A stretch of 64,000 nt of DNA, from NCBI RefSeq assembly GCF_039542225.1, contig NZ_BAABHS010000022.1:87108-151107 (forward strand), in the 5' to 3' direction. The stretch is from Yinghuangia aomiensis. GTDB taxonomy: Bacteria > Actinomycetota > Actinomycetes > Streptomycetales > Streptomycetaceae. Each line of letters opens with the position of its first letter. Position 1 is the stretch's first letter. Positions 41,605-49,728 of this stretch are shown piece after piece. Both the position numbers and the translations under genes were made by a program. Under the pieces are notes generated by a model that saw only the letters and a list, made by a program, of their open reading frames with translations, did no database searches and had not been told where the DNA came from.

Positions 41605-42432
41605 TCAGGACAGTCCCGCACGATCCAGGCAGTACGCCAGCAGCGGTTTGTACAGGTGCGGGGCCACGTTGTCGTCCAGCGGAACGGCCACCGCGACCCG
41701 GTTTTCCTCCACGCCGACGAACAACGCGGGGTCGTTGCAGTCCGCGAAACCGATCGCGTCGACGCCCGCCTGGCCCGCCCCGCCGGCCCAGCCGTGGTCG
41801 CCGACCACGAGGCCGGGCAGTTCCTCGCCGGCGTCCGCGAGCGCGGTGAGCATCGCGCGGATCGGGCGGGCCGAGTGCGTGTGCTTGGGCTCGCCGACGT
41901 CGTCGACGACCACGGCGACCGGGCCGCGGTAGTCGATCGAGCGGAGTTTGGCGCCTTCCGAGGCGGGCGTCTTGTAGGTCCAGTCGCGGGCAGGGCGGAG
42001 GAGCGTACACCCCGCGTCCCGGAGGGCGCGCGCCACGCCGCGGTACCAGTCGAGCAGGCCGTCCGGGTGACCGGTGGCGACGACGACGCGCTCCCGGTCG
42101 CGGGCGGCGCGGCCGAGGCGGACGGCGTAGGCGTCCAGGGCGGCGATCGTGAGGTCCGGGTCGATGGTGTCCTGGCCGTTCAGGTGGGCGGGGTCGGCGG
42201 CGACTCCGCAACGGCGGACCATCAGCGCGAGGACCTCGTCGGGGGTCCAGGTGCCGTCGGGTTCCAGGCCGAAGAGGTAGCCGGGATGGCGCTCGCTCAT
42301 GAGCCGGAAGTGCCGCAGGTTGTTCTCCCGCGGGGTCGCCACGTCGCCCGCGATGCGGCTGCGTACGAGATGCGCGCGCAGTGCCGCGCGGTCGGGGACC
42401 TGTCCGTTGCCGACTGCCGTCACGTCGTCCAC
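41605..42432 (-). CDS. Actinobacterial phosphatase-like protein
   Basis: A 275-residue protein. N-terminal region: VPDRAALRAHLVRSRIAGDVATPRENNLRHF; centre: VVVATGHPDGLLDWY and VDDVGEPKHTHSARPIRA; then PGLVVGDHGWAGGAGQAGVDAIGFADCNDPA. Homologues in streptomycetes are annotated phosphatase, but I see no decisive catalytic motif beyond paired Asp/His residues. The start is GTG 42432 with no strong ribosome site; GTG 42423 is possible. Follows acuC in the same direction. The 41457-41604 spacer on the left holds the regulator's leader. Confidence 0.65.
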   Translation of the reverse strand: MDDVTAVGNGQVPDRAALRAHLVRSRIAGDVATPRENNLRHFRLMSERHPGYLFGLEPDGTWTPDEVLALMVRRCGVAADPAHLNGQDTIDPDLTIAALDAYAVRLGRAARDRERVVVATGHPDGLLDWYRGVARALRDAGCTLLRPARDWTYKTPASEGAKLRSIDYRGPVAVVVDDVGEPKHTHSARPIRAMLTALADAGEELPGLVVGDHGWAGGAGQAGVDAIGFADCNDPALFVGVEENRVAVAVPLDDNVAPHLYKPLLAYCLDRAGLS

Positions 42433-42508
42433 CTGCCCGGTAGCTCGAAGGGTTGCGACCGACGTTCGGTTACCCGCGGCTCGGACATCTCAGGCGATCC
42501 CGGGGGCC

Positions 42509-43696
42509 TCAGACGTCGAAGAGGGGGTCGATCCCGTGGGCGGGGAAGACCGCCCGGCGGGTGGCCAGTACGGCCTGGTCGAGGCGGTCGCCGGGGTCGT
42601 ACCCGGCCGAGAAGGGCCGGAAGTCGGGGGTGCGCCCGTCGGTCATGCGGTGCGGTGCGGTGTCGCCGGTCATGATGCGGACCTGCTCGCGCCACTCGAA
42701 GGGCAGTTCGGATTGGGGGTCGATCGGCGTGTGCGCGGCCTCGGCGACCAGGTGGGTCCAGATGCGCGGGACGACGTCGGTGGCCGCGTACCCGCCGCCG
42801 CCGGTGGCGATCCAGCGGCCGTCGCAGAAGCGGTGCGCGAGGTCGTGCAGGGCGACCGCGGCCTGGCGCTGGCCGTCGATGGTGAGGGCGAGGTGGGCCA
42901 GCGGGTCCTCGATGTGGGTGTCGGCGCCGTGCTGGCTGACCATGGCCTGCGGCCGGAAGGCCTCGACGAGAGGCGGCACGACCGCGTCGAAGGCGCGCAG
43001 CCAGTTGGCGTCCGCGATACCGGGCGGGAGGGCGACGTTGACGGCGGTGCCCTCGGCGTCGGGGCCGCCGGTCTCGTCCGGGAAGCCGGTGCCGGGGAAC
43101 AGGAAGCGCGGGCTCTCGTGGAGGCTGATGGTGAGGACGCGCGGGTCGTTCCAGAAGGCGGCCTGGACGCCGTCGCCGTGGTGCACGTCGACGTCGACGT
43201 AGACGACGCGTTCGGCGCCGCGTTCGAGGAGTCGGGCGATGGCGAGGGCGGGGTCGTTGTAGACGCAGAATCCGGCGGCGGCGCCGGGCATGGCGTGGTG
43301 CAGGCCGCCCGCGAAGTTGACGGCGTGCGGGGCGTCGCCCTGCCAGACGGCGTCCGCGGCGGCGAGCGACGCGCCGGCGATGAGCGCGGAGACGTCGTGC
43401 ATGTTCTTGAACGCCGGGGTGTCGTCGGTGCCGAGGCCGCGGGCCGGGTCGGCGGCGGACGGGTCCTCGCCGGCGCGGCGGACCGCGGCGATGTACTCGG
43501 GGGTGTGCACGAGCGCGAGTTCGCCGTCGGTCGCGGCGGCCGGGGCGAGGACGCGCAGGGCTTCGCCGGTGTCGAGGCCGAACGCGCGGACGAGGTCGAA
43601 GGTGAGGCGGAGCCGGACCGGCTTCATCGGGTGCCAGGTGCCGAAGTCGTAGCCGGTCATGCGGTCGTCCCACAACAGCTGCGCGGCTCGGCTCAT
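42509..43696 (-). CDS. acuC: Acetoin utilization protein AcuC (class I/II-like deacetylase)
   Basis: A 395-residue arginase-fold deacetylase. Zinc-binding Asp/His lie in VDVDVHHGDGVQ and in QHGADTHIEDPLAH; GGLHHAMPGAAAGFCVYND carries the catalytic His pair. AcuC-type enzymes deacetylate acetyl-CoA synthetase or other lysine-acetylated proteins in Bacillus. ATG 43696 has GAAGG upstream. The MFS gene ends ten bases before, so the two share a transcript. Conserved in this place in streptomycetes. Confidence 0.9.
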   Translation of the reverse strand: MSRAAQLLWDDRMTGYDFGTWHPMKPVRLRLTFDLVRAFGLDTGEALRVLAPAAATDGELALVHTPEYIAAVRRAGEDPSAADPARGLGTDDTPAFKNMHDVSALIAGASLAAADAVWQGDAPHAVNFAGGLHHAMPGAAAGFCVYNDPALAIARLLERGAERVVYVDVDVHHGDGVQAAFWNDPRVLTISLHESPRFLFPGTGFPDETGGPDAEGTAVNVALPPGIADANWLRAFDAVVPPLVEAFRPQAMVSQHGADTHIEDPLAHLALTIDGQRQAAVALHDLAHRFCDGRWIATGGGGYAATDVVPRIWTHLVAEAAHTPIDPQSELPFEWREQVRIMTGDTAPHRMTDGRTPDFRPFSAGYDPGDRLDQAVLATRRAVFPAHGIDPLFDV

Positions 43697-43706
43697 GGCC
43701 TTCACG

Positions 43707-44990
43707 CTACCGGTCGGACGTGTCCTTCCGGAGGCCCTCGTGACGGGCTTCACCCTGGGGCGCGAAGGCCGAGGCCAGCGGCAGGATCGCGAGGACGAGG
43801 ACGAGCGGGACGGCCATCGCGGCGCGGAACCCGGCGAGGTCGCCGACGGCGCCGACGAGCGGGGTGCCGATGAGGAATCCGGCGTAGTTGAAGAGGTTGA
43901 GGCGGGCGATGGCGGCGTCCGGGTCCCGGGGACTCGTGAGGGCTCCGGCGGCGAAGGTGAGCGGCACGAGCGTGCAGAGGCCGACGCCGAGGACGGTGAA
44001 GCCGACGAGGGCGGTGACCTGCTCGGGGGCGGCGATGACGACGGCGAATCCGGCGGCGGCGGTGACGGCGCCGGCGCGGACCACGGGGAGGGCGCCCCAG
44101 CGGCGGACGCCGAGGTCGCCGAGGGAGCGGCCGACGAGCTGGGTGATCATGTAGAGCAGGTAGGGCAGGGCTTTGTTGGCGTCGGCGTGCTGGACCTTGT
44201 CGGCGTAGACCGATCCCCAGGTGGAGACGGCGGAGTCGCCGAGGTAGATGACGGTCATGACGGCGCACAGCGGCAGCAGGACGCGCCACGGGACGGCGGG
44301 CTTGCCGTCGGTGCTCGCGGCGGGCGCCGGGACGGCGGATTTCGGCAGGTAGTGGCGTCCGGCGAGGACGGCGGCGGGGGCGGTGATGGCCCCGGTGATC
44401 GCGTACATGACGATCAGGGCGACGTCTTTGTGGTCGGAGAGCACGGCGATCCCGGCGCCGAGCATGCCGCCGACGCTCCAGGCCGCGTAGAAGCCGTTGA
44501 CGACGCTGCGGCCTTCGCGGGCCTGGATGGCGACGGCCTGCATGTTCATGGAGGCGTCGACGGCGCCGAGGGAGAGTCCGAAGACGGCGAGGATGGCGGC
44601 GAGCTGCCAGACCTCGGTGCCGAGGCCGACGCCGACGGGGGTGAGGCAGACGATCGGCTGGGCGGTCCATAGGACGCGCTTGCTGCCGTACCGGTGGACG
44701 AGGTTCTCGGCGAGGACGCTGCCGACCCCCGCGATGATCGGGACCAGGGAGACGACGAGGGTCAGCGTGCCGTCGCCGAGCCCGTAGCGGTCCTGGATGC
44801 CGGTGAGCCGGGTGACCAGGGCCGCGAAGGAGGCCCCCTGGATCAGGAAGCCGGCCATGACCGCGACCCGGGCCCGGCGCACGGCGGCGTCGACCCGACC
44901 GGCGTCCGGGGTCGGGGTGCCGGGGTCGCGGTCGGGTATCGCGGCGGGCCCGGCGGCGCCTGCCGGGTCCTGCGGTTCGGTGGCCTGCAT
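43707..44990 (-). CDS. MFS transporter
   Basis: A 427-residue major-facilitator protein with about 12 hydrophobic helices after a 40-residue polar Pro-rich N-terminus. LTGIQDRYGLGDGTLTLV and the VDASMNMQAVAIQAREGRSVVNGFYAAWSVGG segment resemble FucP/YbjJ-like sugar or drug carriers. Substrate not identifiable. ATG 44990 lacks a very strong ribosome site. Upstream partner of acuC; 45002-45060 is non-coding. Confidence 0.86.
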   Translation of the reverse strand: MQATEPQDPAGAAGPAAIPDRDPGTPTPDAGRVDAAVRRARVAVMAGFLIQGASFAALVTRLTGIQDRYGLGDGTLTLVVSLVPIIAGVGSVLAENLVHRYGSKRVLWTAQPIVCLTPVGVGLGTEVWQLAAILAVFGLSLGAVDASMNMQAVAIQAREGRSVVNGFYAAWSVGGMLGAGIAVLSDHKDVALIVMYAITGAITAPAAVLAGRHYLPKSAVPAPAASTDGKPAVPWRVLLPLCAVMTVIYLGDSAVSTWGSVYADKVQHADANKALPYLLYMITQLVGRSLGDLGVRRWGALPVVRAGAVTAAAGFAVVIAAPEQVTALVGFTVLGVGLCTLVPLTFAAGALTSPRDPDAAIARLNLFNYAGFLIGTPLVGAVGDLAGFRAAMAVPLVLVLAILPLASAFAPQGEARHEGLRKDTSDR

Positions 44991-45060
44991 GAGGCGGGAC
45001 GTTACTGGCGGGTTAGGTCAGTTGACAGATTTCTTGGCCGATCTTTTGCCTTGGCCTGCC

Positions 45061-45708
45061 TCACACCCCGAGCAGGGCCCGAATCTCCCCCAAACCGCCC
45101 GCGACCACGTCGGCGTCCGCCAACCGCTCCGGCGGCGTCAGCGCGGCGTGCCCGTACACCCGCATGCCGGCGGCGCGGGCCGCGGCCACCCCGAGCGGGC
45201 TGTCCTCGATCACCACGCACCGGGCCTGTGCGGCGCCCATCTTCGCCGCGGCGTGGAGGAAGAGGTCCGGTGCCGGCTTCCCACGCGCCACGTCCTGGCT
45301 GCTGAAGATCCGCGCGTCGGTGAAGTGGCCGCGCAGCCCGGTCGCGTCGTGGGTGAGGCGGATCCGCTCGTGGGTGCCGGACGAGGCGACGCAGAAGGGC
45401 ACCCCGGCCGCGGTCAGCGCGTCCAGCAGCTCGGCGGCCCCGGCGACGGGCCGGATCTCGGTCGGGAACCGGGCGAAGATGCCCGCGTGGTAGGCGTCTT
45501 CGAAGTCCGCGGGCAGTTCGCGCCCGTGCCGCGCCAGGTTGAGTTCCCGCACTCGGCCGAGCGACCCGCCCATGTAGTCGCGGATCGCCTCCTCGGTCGT
45601 GGTGGGGATGTCGTATGACGTCAGCAGGTCGGCCAGCACCGCGTTCGCGACGGGCTCGCTGTCGACCAGGACCCCGTCGTTGTCGAAAACCACCAGGTCC
45701 GGCGTCAC
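45061..45708 (-). CDS. HAD-family phosphatase (beta-PGM-like)
   Basis: A 215-residue HAD-IA enzyme. Motif I is FDNDGVLVDSEP (8-19), motif II VASSGTHERI, the Lys is in GKPAPDLFL and motif III is VIEDSPLGV. Members include beta-phosphoglucomutase, phosphoglycolate and 6-phosphogluconate phosphatases. The GTG 45708 start overlaps the proC stop (GTGA), so expression is coupled to proline synthesis. Substrate unknown. Confidence 0.9.
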   Translation of the reverse strand: MTPDLVVFDNDGVLVDSEPVANAVLADLLTSYDIPTTTEEAIRDYMGGSLGRVRELNLARHGRELPADFEDAYHAGIFARFPTEIRPVAGAAELLDALTAAGVPFCVASSGTHERIRLTHDATGLRGHFTDARIFSSQDVARGKPAPDLFLHAAAKMGAAQARCVVIEDSPLGVAAARAAGMRVYGHAALTPPERLADADVVAGGLGEIRALLGV

Positions 45709-46514
45709 TTGAGCCCCTCCGCCAATTCCTTCGACCGGTTGGCGGCGGCTTCCAGCGCCGCGAGCAGTGCCGCGCGGACGCCGTGGTTCTCCAGTTCGCG
45801 GATCGCCGCGATGGTCGTGCCCGCGGGCGAGGTGACGGCTTCGCGCAGCAGCGCCGGGTGCTCCCCGGAGTCCCGAAGCATCACCGAGGCGCCCACCGCG
45901 GCCTGGACGATCAGCTCGTGCGCGGCGGCCCGCGGCAGCCCGAGCAGGATCCCGGCGTCCGTCATGGCTTCCACCAGCAGGTAGAAGTAGGCAGGCCCGG
46001 ATCCGGACAGCGCCGTGACGGCGTCCTGCTGCTTCTCCGGCACCCGGATGGTCTTGCCGACCCCGCGGAAGATCTCCTCGGTGCGCTTGAGGTGCTCCTC
46101 GGTGGCGTGTGCGCCCGCGGAGATGGCGCTCATGGCCTCGTCGACGAGTGCGGGCGTGTTGGTCATGACGCGCACGACGGGGGTGCCGGCCGCGAGACGC
46201 TGCTCCAGGTACGCGGTGGGGATGCCGGCCGCGCCGGAGACGACGAGCCGGTCGTCGGGCACGTTCGGGCCGAGTTCGTCGAGGAGCGTGCCCATGTCCT
46301 GCGGCTTGACGGTGAGGATCAGGGTGTCCGCGGCCTTCGCGGCTTCGGCGTTGGTCACCGTCTCCACGCCGTAGCGGTCGCGGAGTTCGCGGGCGCGTTC
46401 CTCGCGGCGGGCGGTGACGATGAGGTCCTCGGGCCGCTTGCCGCCGCGCAGCATGCCGGAGAGCAGGGCTTCGCCGATTTTCCCGGCGCCGATCACCGCG
46501 ACCCGTCGGGTCAT
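45705..46514 (-). CDS. proC: Pyrroline-5-carboxylate reductase
   Basis: Reduces pyrroline-5-carboxylate to proline. 269 residues. The NADPH loop is VIGAGKIGEALLSG, TVKPQD follows, and the C-terminal signature is AVTSPAGTTIAAIRELE. VMTNTPALV and LSGSGPAYFYLLVEA are also family blocks. Located next to a proline dehydrogenase gene that runs the opposite reaction pathway, and in mycobacteria proC also lies by the HTH/bS22/epimerase set. ATG 46514 is supported by the clean N-terminus. Confidence 0.95.
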   Translation of the reverse strand: MTRRVAVIGAGKIGEALLSGMLRGGKRPEDLIVTARREERARELRDRYGVETVTNAEAAKAADTLILTVKPQDMGTLLDELGPNVPDDRLVVSGAAGIPTAYLEQRLAAGTPVVRVMTNTPALVDEAMSAISAGAHATEEHLKRTEEIFRGVGKTIRVPEKQQDAVTALSGSGPAYFYLLVEAMTDAGILLGLPRAAAHELIVQAAVGASVMLRDSGEHPALLREAVTSPAGTTIAAIRELENHGVRAALLAALEAAANRSKELAEGLK

Positions 46515-46607
46515 TTAGGCCACCTCGTGCGTGGTCGTGCGCGCCCGGCTCGGAGCGAGCGGGGCGCGCGGGCTGTCTCGGTCGGTGCGGCGCTTCCGCC
46601 CGGTCGG

Positions 46608-47534
46608 TCAGTGCCTGCCGGCGACGGACCGCAGGAAGAAGGCCAGGTTGGCGGGGCGCTCGGCCAGACGGCGCACGAGGTACCCGTACCACTGGTCACC
46701 GTACGGCACATAGATGCGCACCCTCTCGCCGCGGGCGGCGAGGCGGGCCTGTTCGGCGGGGCGGACGCCGTAGAGCATCTGGTACTCGTAGCTGCCCGGG
46801 GCGCGGCGGTTGCGGGCGGCGAGCATGCCGGCGAGTTCGACGAGCCGCGGGTCGTGGGTGGCGACCATGGGGTATCCGGCGCCGGCCATGAGGATCTTGA
46901 GGCAGCGGACGTAGCTGAGGTCGACGTCGGCGCGGGTGGTGAAGGCGGCGAAGCCGGGGGCGCGGTAGGCGCCTTTGCACAGGCGGACGCGCGATCCCTC
47001 GCCGGCGAGGTCGCGGCAGTCGGCTTCGGTGCGGCGGAGCGAGGCCTGCAGTACGGCGCCGACCCACGGGTAGTCCGCGCGCAGCGCGCGGAGGGTCTCC
47101 AGGGTGGCGTCGGTGGTGGTGTGGTCTTCCATGTCGAGGGTGACCGTGGTGCCGGCTTTCTCGGCGGCGGCGCAGATGTTGCGTGCGTGCCGGAGAGCGA
47201 GGGCGGCACCGCCGGGGAGGGCGCCGCCGAGGGCGGAGAGTTTGACGGACACTTCGGCGTTGCGGGCGAGTCCGGCGTCGCGCAGGCGCGACAGCAGCAT
47301 CAGGCAGGCGACGCAGGCGGCTTCGGCGTGCGCGGGGTCGAGGGTGTCTTCGCCGAGGTGGTCGACGGTCGCGTAGAGGCCTTGTGCGGCGAGGTGTTCG
47401 GTAGCGCGTACGGCGTCGAAGGCGTGGTCGCCGGCGACGAAGCGGCGGACGAGCGCGCTGGTGACCGGGGCGGTTTCGACGAGGTTCTTGACCTTGGTGC
47501 TCCGGGAGGCGGAGAGCAGCACCTGGCGCAGCAC
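46608..47534 (-). CDS. Proline dehydrogenase (monofunctional)
   Basis: Oxidises proline to pyrroline-5-carboxylate with FAD. 308 residues, typical for monofunctional actinobacterial enzymes. VSVKLSALGGALPG, VTLDMEDHTTTDATL, RLCKGAYRAPG, YEYQMLYGVRP and the C-terminal YVPYGDQWYGYLVRRLAERP blocks are the PRODH barrel strands. The GTG start at 47534 begins LRQVLLSASRS. No aldehyde dehydrogenase domain is attached. A hairpin upstream (47606-47647) separates it from the phosphoesterase gene. Confidence 0.92.
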   Translation of the reverse strand: MLRQVLLSASRSTKVKNLVETAPVTSALVRRFVAGDHAFDAVRATEHLAAQGLYATVDHLGEDTLDPAHAEAACVACLMLLSRLRDAGLARNAEVSVKLSALGGALPGGAALALRHARNICAAAEKAGTTVTLDMEDHTTTDATLETLRALRADYPWVGAVLQASLRRTEADCRDLAGEGSRVRLCKGAYRAPGFAAFTTRADVDLSYVRCLKILMAGAGYPMVATHDPRLVELAGMLAARNRRAPGSYEYQMLYGVRPAEQARLAARGERVRIYVPYGDQWYGYLVRRLAERPANLAFFLRSVAGRH

Positions 47535-47605
47535 GGGTTCTCGCTTCGGCTCGGCGGCGGGGCCTCCACGGTACGCCGACGATCGACCGTTTTGCCGGAT
47601 TTGTC

Positions 47606-47647
47606 ACACGGCGGGAGCGGGGCCTGACGGCGCTGCTCCCGCCGTGT
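47606..47647 (-). terminator. Terminator after phosphoesterase gene
   Basis: ACACGGCGGGAGC (47606-47618) pairs with its complement at 47635-47647 across a 16-base loop, 16 bases past the phosphoesterase stop. Confidence 0.65.
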
Positions 47648-47663
47648 CCTCACCGTCGGCGGT

Positions 47664-49511
47664 TCAGCTCTTCCACCACGTCGGCGCGGGCAGGAGCAGC
47701 TCGACGTTGCGGTCGTCGACCTTGCCGCGCTTGCCGTCCTTGGCCGGGTCGTCGCGCTCGCGCTCCTGCCAGTCGTTGGCGGCGAGTTCGCGGGACAGCG
47801 CGGCGAGGGCTATCGGGTCGTCGAGCTTGCCGCCGTTGGACGCGGGCGCGCTGCTGTCGACGACGGTGGCGAACACCGACAGGGTCCCGTCGGTGTTGTC
47901 GGCGATCTCCACGATGCGCGCCTGCTGCGGCCAGTCGATGTGCGCGGCGGTGTTGACCTCCCAGAAGCCGCCGGGGACGGGGCTGCCCTGCGGGCGAGGG
48001 TAGGCGGTCACGTTGTTCTGGTGGGAGTGGCCGTTGACCCACGCGACGACGTTCGGGAAGCGCAGGAGCAGGTTCTTGACCTGCTCGCCGAGGACCCGGT
48101 TGCCGCCCGCGGCGTTGTCCATGGACTCCGCGGTGTGGTGGCTGAAGACGACGAAGAGCTTGTCGGCCGCGCCGGGGTTCTGCGCCGCGGCGCCCTGCTC
48201 GTCGAGGTAGCTGCTGCTGCCCGCCTTGAGCTGCTCGGTCAGCCACGTGAACTGCTGCTGGTCGAGGGAGCCTTCGGAGCCGCCGTTGGGGTTGACGGTG
48301 TCCAGGGTGAGGCAGCGGATCTTGCCGTGGTCGGCGGCGTAGTAGGCGGTGTTGGCGGTGACGTTGTCCGGCGAGAAGCCGTGGCCTTCGGGCTTGCTCG
48401 CGGTGCGGAAGTGCTCCTTGACCGTCTCGGTGCGGTTGAGGAGGCGCCGGTCGGCGTCCGCGGAGACCGGCCGGGACGGGCCGGACAGCAGCGTCTGCAC
48501 GGCCTGCTGGTTGCCCTGCTGGAGCTGGAGGAGCAGCAGCACCGTGTTGGTGCCCGGCGGCAGCGCGGTGACCTTGCTCGCGCCGACGGCAACCTTGTTG
48601 ACGATCTCGGACGGGGCGATGTTGCCCTGCACCAGGCCGTCGTGGTTGCCGTACGCGGCGTACCAGGGCATTTGCAGGCCGGCGGCCTTGAAGGGCTTGC
48701 GGGCCGCGTCGAGGAGGCCGGGCGCGGTCGGGAAGCCGTATTTGGCGCGCGGCAGGTCGTCCTTGGCGCCGGGCGGGGTGCCGTCGGGGTGCCAGTAGTG
48801 CTCGTCGTAGGCGACCTGGTCGGCGACGCCTTCGTACTTCGTCTTGTCGCCGGAGTCGGGGGTGATGTCCTTGCCGTCCAGCAGGTCGATGTACCAGCGC
48901 AGTTCGTTGTACTGGACGTTGTCGGTGTTGTCGCCGGTGACGATGGTGAACTCGATCGGCGCGCCGGTGGCCGGGCCCTTGCCGACCTTGTTGACGGCCC
49001 GCACCATCGCCTCGCCGACCTGCGCCGACATCATCTCCTGCGCCCGGTAGGCGCCTTCCACGGGCAGCAGCTTGGCCATCGGTTCGCCGGGGTCGCGGTT
49101 GCGGTCGAGGAACTCGACGCGGGCTGGCGACTGGCAGTCGACGATGTGCATGTCGGTGAGCTGCGCGAACGCCAGCACCGGCTTGCGCTTCCCGGCCCGT
49201 GCCTTGACCGCGGCGTCGGCCTTCTGGTCGGCGGACGCCAGGTCGCCGCGGAGCAGGTGCGGCTCCCCCGGCCCTTCGACGATCTTCCGGTAGCCGCCCG
49301 CGCCCGCGGGGCCGAGCACCAGGGTCTTCTCCAGCGTCGTCGACCAGGCGTTGGTCTGGCCGGCCCCGGCGGGCGCGCCGCCGGACGGCTGCCCGGGTTT
49401 GCCCTTGTCGTCGCTCTTGTCGTCGGAGCACCCGGTGAGCGCGCTCCCGGCCCCGACCGCGGCGGCCCCCGCCGCGCCGTACCGCAGCACTTCCCGACGA
49501 CTCACACCCAT
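47664..49511 (-). CDS. Tat-exported metallophosphoesterase lipoprotein (TIGR03767-like)
   Basis: A 615-residue phosphoesterase. SRREVLRYG (4-12) is a twin-arginine signal and ALTGC (lipobox, C28) predicts a lipid-anchored protein outside the membrane. The phosphoesterase metal motifs occur in order: QLTDMHIVD, VTGDNTDN, YGNHDG, VVFSHHT and VNGHSHQN. Inserts between them make it much longer than the core fold. The family is an actinobacterial one often described as TIGR03767; substrate unknown. ATG 49511 has GAGG upstream; an extended reading from 49652 lacks a signal peptide at its start. Confidence 0.9.
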   Translation of the reverse strand: MGVSRREVLRYGAAGAAAVGAGSALTGCSDDKSDDKGKPGQPSGGAPAGAGQTNAWSTTLEKTLVLGPAGAGGYRKIVEGPGEPHLLRGDLASADQKADAAVKARAGKRKPVLAFAQLTDMHIVDCQSPARVEFLDRNRDPGEPMAKLLPVEGAYRAQEMMSAQVGEAMVRAVNKVGKGPATGAPIEFTIVTGDNTDNVQYNELRWYIDLLDGKDITPDSGDKTKYEGVADQVAYDEHYWHPDGTPPGAKDDLPRAKYGFPTAPGLLDAARKPFKAAGLQMPWYAAYGNHDGLVQGNIAPSEIVNKVAVGASKVTALPPGTNTVLLLLQLQQGNQQAVQTLLSGPSRPVSADADRRLLNRTETVKEHFRTASKPEGHGFSPDNVTANTAYYAADHGKIRCLTLDTVNPNGGSEGSLDQQQFTWLTEQLKAGSSSYLDEQGAAAQNPGAADKLFVVFSHHTAESMDNAAGGNRVLGEQVKNLLLRFPNVVAWVNGHSHQNNVTAYPRPQGSPVPGGFWEVNTAAHIDWPQQARIVEIADNTDGTLSVFATVVDSSAPASNGGKLDDPIALAALSRELAANDWQERERDDPAKDGKRGKVDDRNVELLLPAPTWWKS

Positions 49512-49673
49512 CGCGCGGCCTCCCCTATCGCCTCTGACCACCCCGCGCCCGCCCGGTGCGGGGCACGTGGCGCATGACGCTACCGAAGGGTAGGGGCCGC
49601 GGTCCTCCTCCCCGGCGGGTATTTCGGCGGACCGGACGCCCACGGGAAGCACCGGGCACCGGCCGGAAAAACA

Positions 49674-49709
49674 CCGCCGCCCCCGAGCCGGTCGGCTCGG
49701 GGGCGGCGG
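49674..49709 (-). terminator. Terminator after ilvD
   Basis: A perfect 16-bp stem (49674-49689 with 49694-49709) around GGTC, 20 bases beyond the ilvD stop. Confidence 0.75.
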
Positions 49710-49728
49710 AGGGTCGTGGAGGCAGCGC

